Assembly: GCA_964432875.1 (NCBI GenBank)
Contig: CAYSPJ010000177.1
Span: 1 to 8,292 of the forward strand
Reading direction: 5' to 3'
DNA length: 8,292 nt
Source: JACJYE01 sp964432875
GTDB taxonomy: Bacteria > Bacteroidota > Bacteroidia > Chitinophagales > Saprospiraceae
Notes under the pieces: model-generated
Seen by the model: only the letters and a program-made list of their open reading frames with translations
Database searches by the model: none
What the model was told of the DNA's origin: nothing
Part shown: positions 6,323 to 8,292 of the stretch, piece by piece
Layout: every line of letters begins with the position of its first letter
Numbering within the stretch: the stretch's first letter is position 1
Program-made: the position numbers and the translations under genes

Positions 6323-6614
6323 GAATCCTTATAGCATCGACAAGACACCGGGCAGCGTGCTGGCAGAGACGGCGGCGCGGCACAAAGCCCTGCGCAAAAA
6401 ACAAGGCTTCACGCAAGCGGAGCTGGCCAGCCGAGCCGGCGTTTCGCTGGGCAGCTTGAAAAGGTTTGAGCAGACGGGGCAGATCGCGTTCGAGAGCCTG
6501 CTCCGGCTGGCGCATCTCTTGGGCCGTTTGGGCGACTTCGAAGCGCTTTTCAAGATAGACGCCGAACTGGAGCAAGCTGAACGACTGTTCAGCGACAAAA
6601 CCAGGGGGCGATGA
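6321..6614 (+). CDS. hipB: HipB-like antitoxin, XRE-family DNA-binding protein
   Basis: The 97-residue product contains one helix-turn-helix domain of the XRE/Cro type at about residues 15-70. KALRKKQGFTQAELASRAGV is the first half and SLGSLKRFEQTGQIAFESLL the recognition helix and beyond. HipB proteins bind and hold the HipA kinase and repress the operon. The ATG at 6321 lies at the end of a tandem AATAT repeat with no Shine-Dalgarno. The stop overlaps the hipA start as ATGA at 6611-6614, so the two are translated together. The C-terminal tail (DAELEQAERLFSDKTRGR) is charged and may be the part that touches HipA, by analogy with the E. coli pair. Confidence 0.9.
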   Translation: MNPYSIDKTPGSVLAETAARHKALRKKQGFTQAELASRAGVSLGSLKRFEQTGQIAFESLLRLAHLLGRLGDFEALFKIDAELEQAERLFSDKTRGR

Positions 6615-7840
6615 AAGCGATCAAACGCCTTATCGTGTCTATCGCCCTCCAGGGCACCACTTGGGAGGTGGGGGAACTTGCTCGCCAAGACAAGCGGATT
6701 TTTTTCAAGTATTATCCTGCGTTTTTGGACACGGGCTTGCAGTTGTCTCCATTTAAAATGCCTTTATCAAGCCAAATATTAGAGCCTGACGTGCAGATAT
6801 TTGATGGGCTTTTCGGGCTTTTCCACGATTCTCTGCCCGACGGCTGGGGCCGCTTGCTCATCGATCGGGCGCTGCGGTCGAAGGGCGTCGCGCCACAGGG
6901 GCTTTCCCCGCTGGAACGCCTGTCTTTCGTGGGCAGCAACGGGAAGGGGGCGCTGTGCTATCGCCCTGCAGCGGGCGAGACGGGCGGCGGCTTGGAGGGC
7001 ATCCAACTGGATATCATCGCTGCCGAAGCGCAGAAGGTCTTGTCTGGTGCAGACAGCGCCCTCATGGGGGAACTGCTGCGCCTCGGGGGCTCATCAGGCG
7101 GGGCACGGCCGAAGATACTGGTCGGCTACCATCCAGCCGATGGGCAGCTCGTGCCTTATGCCGAGCGCCTGCCGGAAGGGTATGAGCATTGGATCATCAA
7201 ATTCCCGGCTTCTAACGACCCGCCCGACATCGCCCAGATCGAATACGCCTATTACCGCATGGCCCTCGATGCTGGCATCGAGATGAGCGCTTGCCGCTTG
7301 TTCGAAGGGCAGGAGGGCCAGCTCTACTTTGGCACCAAGCGCTTCGACCGCATCGGCAACCAGCGTTTGCACCTGCACTCTGCCAGTGGGCTGATGCACG
7401 ACAACTACCGCCTGAGCAGCATGGACTATGGCCACCTCATGGACGCGGCCTTCCGCCTGGAGCGCCACGCCCAAGCTTACGCCAAAGTGCTGCGCTTAGC
7501 GGCCTTCAACATCTACGCTCACAACCGGGACGACCACAGCAAAAATTTCTCCTTCCTCATGGATGCCAGAGGCGATTGGGCGCTCGCCCCTGCCTACGAC
7601 CTCACGTTTTCTTCCTCGGCACACGGCCACCATAGCACCATGGTCGCTGGCGAGAGCAAGGCGCCGGGGAAAGCCCAGCTAGCGGAACTTGCCAGAATCT
7701 TCGGCGCAGGCCCCATCGGCCCCATCATCGAACAAGTGCGGACGGCAGTCGGGCAATGGGAGCATCATGCCCGCGCTTGTGGCGTGAGCCGGGCATCCAG
7801 GAGCGCCATCCGTAAAGTGTTGGAGGGGATTCGGGACTGA
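6611..7840 (+). CDS. hipA: HipA-like serine/threonine kinase toxin
   Basis: The 409-residue product is full length for the HipA family. An N-terminal coupling subdomain (residues 1 to about 100) contains VGELARQDKRIFFKYYPAFL and GLQLSPFKMPL. The Gly-rich loop GGSSGGARPKILV is at 159-171; Ser161 or Ser162 may be an autophosphorylation site. The ATP-binding Lys is Lys197 in HWIIKFP. The catalytic HNRDDHSKNFSF is at 304-315, with Asp307 and Asn312 aligned to Asp309 and Asn314 of E. coli HipA. Asp330 in APAYDLT is the second metal ligand. All key residues are present, so the kinase should be active. HipA of E. coli phosphorylates glutamyl-tRNA synthetase and stops translation; the target here is unknown. 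It overlaps hipB by four bases. The frame is intact. Confidence 0.93.
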   Translation: MKAIKRLIVSIALQGTTWEVGELARQDKRIFFKYYPAFLDTGLQLSPFKMPLSSQILEPDVQIFDGLFGLFHDSLPDGWGRLLIDRALRSKGVAPQGLSPLERLSFVGSNGKGALCYRPAAGETGGGLEGIQLDIIAAEAQKVLSGADSALMGELLRLGGSSGGARPKILVGYHPADGQLVPYAERLPEGYEHWIIKFPASNDPPDIAQIEYAYYRMALDAGIEMSACRLFEGQEGQLYFGTKRFDRIGNQRLHLHSASGLMHDNYRLSSMDYGHLMDAAFRLERHAQAYAKVLRLAAFNIYAHNRDDHSKNFSFLMDARGDWALAPAYDLTFSSSAHGHHSTMVAGESKAPGKAQLAELARIFGAGPIGPIIEQVRTAVGQWEHHARACGVSRASRSAIRKVLEGIRD

Positions 7841-7938
7841 GCGCCCGGTTTGGTTCTTTTTTTGGCGTACGCATTTGATAGCTGACAAGCGGGTTGGCCT
7901 CCGGCATTTTCTCCAGTTTTTTCGCCTCCTTGCCGATA
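7841..7938. other. Short spacer after hipA
   Basis: A T run (about 7856-7863, TTCTTTTTTTGG) lies about 18 bases past the hipA stop, but no stable stem directly precedes it, so a terminator is not called. Nothing else was recognised before repeat D. Confidence 0.3.
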
Positions 7939-8050
7939 GCACGCTGTAAAGGCAACGCTTTTCTAGCCAAGGATGGTTCGCTGGCGGGGATTGTTTCAGC
8001 GAGAGTGCTGTGCCGCCGCTCTGCCGGGGTGAGGGGTTGGCGCCTAGCAT

Positions 8051-8082
8051 GTGAGGGGCTGGCGCCCAGCCCAGCCCCTCAC
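8051..8082 (+). repeat. Perfect 12-bp stem-loop, copy D
   Basis: GTGAGGGGCTGG and CCAGCCCCTCAC are perfectly complementary around an 8-base loop, CGCCCAGC. This is the clearest form of the hairpin found in all four repeat copies. Confidence 0.8.
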
Positions 8083-8112
8083 TAAGCCCGGCCGCCGCGC
8101 CCCCGCCTCTCC

Positions 8113-8199
8113 GGCCGCGACTCCGCAGTCGCCGCCGGAGTGAGCCCAAGCCCCCCCAGCCCTCTGGAGCAGACGGGCGGCGACTATGGAGTCGCGGCC
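8113..8199 (+). repeat. Long inverted repeat with 24-base arms, copy D
   Basis: The left arm (8113-8136) is GGCCGCGACTCC, then GCA, then GTCGCCGCC. The right arm (8176-8199) is GGCGGCGAC, then TAT, then GGAGTCGCGGCC. The 12-base and 9-base segments are perfectly complementary and only the central triplet fails to pair. The loop is 39 bases. Copy B keeps the left arm (GGCCGCGAC at 4338-4346) but its right side has decayed. Confidence 0.8.
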
Positions 8200-8280
8200 C
8201 GTCACCGCCAACGCTTAGCGGGCTTTGGTGGCGATAGCGATTTTAATGCTTGGGGAACAACACGCTGACCTCCGCAGTTT

Positions 8281-8292
8281 ATGGAGAAAAAA
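8281..8292 (+). CDS. Possible gene start cut by the window edge
   Basis: The last 12 bases read ATG GAG AAA AAA (MEKK), after an AT-richer stretch that follows the GC-rich repeat. It could be the start of the next plus-strand gene. Four codons and no ribosome-binding site are not enough to be sure. Confidence 0.15.

Larger units (their letters stand above)
7939..8222 (+). repeat. Intergenic repeat family, copy D (most complete)
   Basis: The head (7939-7998) is identical to copy C except for one base. A pair of GTGAGGGGYTGGCGCC units follows at 8029-8044 and 8051-8066, then the family stem-loop at 8051-8082 and a CCCGGCCGCCGCGCC block shared with copy B. Next comes a long inverted repeat (8113-8199) and a TTAGCGG tail at 8215. 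No coding frame in it looks real. The frames across it are Gly/Arg/Pro-rich in the way expected of GC-rich non-coding DNA. Confidence 0.8.

Noticed and set aside
6801..7286. 161-codon plus-strand frame inside hipA, and minus-strand frames over hipA
   Set aside because: The hipA frame carries every kinase motif. The others are shadows with Cys/Arg-rich composition.
7679..8149. 156-codon minus-strand frame over repeat D and the hipA end
   Set aside because: It is antisense to hipA at one end and repeat sequence at the other. The similar frame at repeat C (5948-6136) only shows that the DNA is repeated.
3131..8222. CRISPR array
   Set aside because: The repeats are long, few, diverged and separated by whole genes. 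There are no short direct repeats with regular spacers and no cas genes.

Overview
The window looks like a GC-rich Bacteroidota chromosome, most likely from the Saprospirales/Lewinella side. The best evidence is a type IX secretion (T9SS) C-terminal sorting domain ending in KLVVY at 221-520. Supporting points are gene starts mostly without Shine-Dalgarno sequences and two TANNTTTG-like -7 boxes. The lineage below phylum is a guess.

Left part (1-3020, all genes on the minus strand): a CBM9-like lipoprotein (520-1227) is followed in the -1 frame by a T9SS sorting domain (221-520). A gene-poor spacer with debris comes next (1228-1550), then a complete glutamate synthase small subunit gene, gltD (1551-3020), without gltB beside it.

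Right part (3021-8292): a toxin-antitoxin (TA) island. Four TA modules alternate with four diverged copies of one GC-rich, hairpin-forming intergenic repeat, all in the same orientation. The order is repeat A (3131-3270), TA1 (antitoxin plus RelE/ParE toxin, minus, 3554-4131), repeat B (about 4246-4535), TA2 (DUF433 antitoxin plus DUF5615 PIN-like toxin, plus, 4748-5339), TA3 (antitoxin plus RelE/ParE toxin, minus, 5359-5935), repeat C (5970-6210), hipB-hipA (plus, 6321-7840) and repeat D (7939-8222). TA2 and TA3 converge with 19 bases between their restored toxin ends. Two startless gene fragments (3272-3553 and 4469-4672) flank TA1 and repeat B.

Three reading frames (the T9SS tail, the DUF5615 toxin and the TA3 toxin) are each restored by adding one base next to a G or C run. 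The shared direction of the error means either real inactivation of the genes or a base-deletion bias in the assembly. The sequence alone cannot decide between them.

The most unusual feature is the repeat family. It has a conserved 60-base head shared by copies C and D with one mismatch, a recurring GTGAGGGGCTGG stem-loop, and in copy D a pair of 24-base inverted arms. The head carries a motif, AAAGGTAACG, that also lies just upstream of both minus-strand antitoxin genes and reads outward as a possible promoter.
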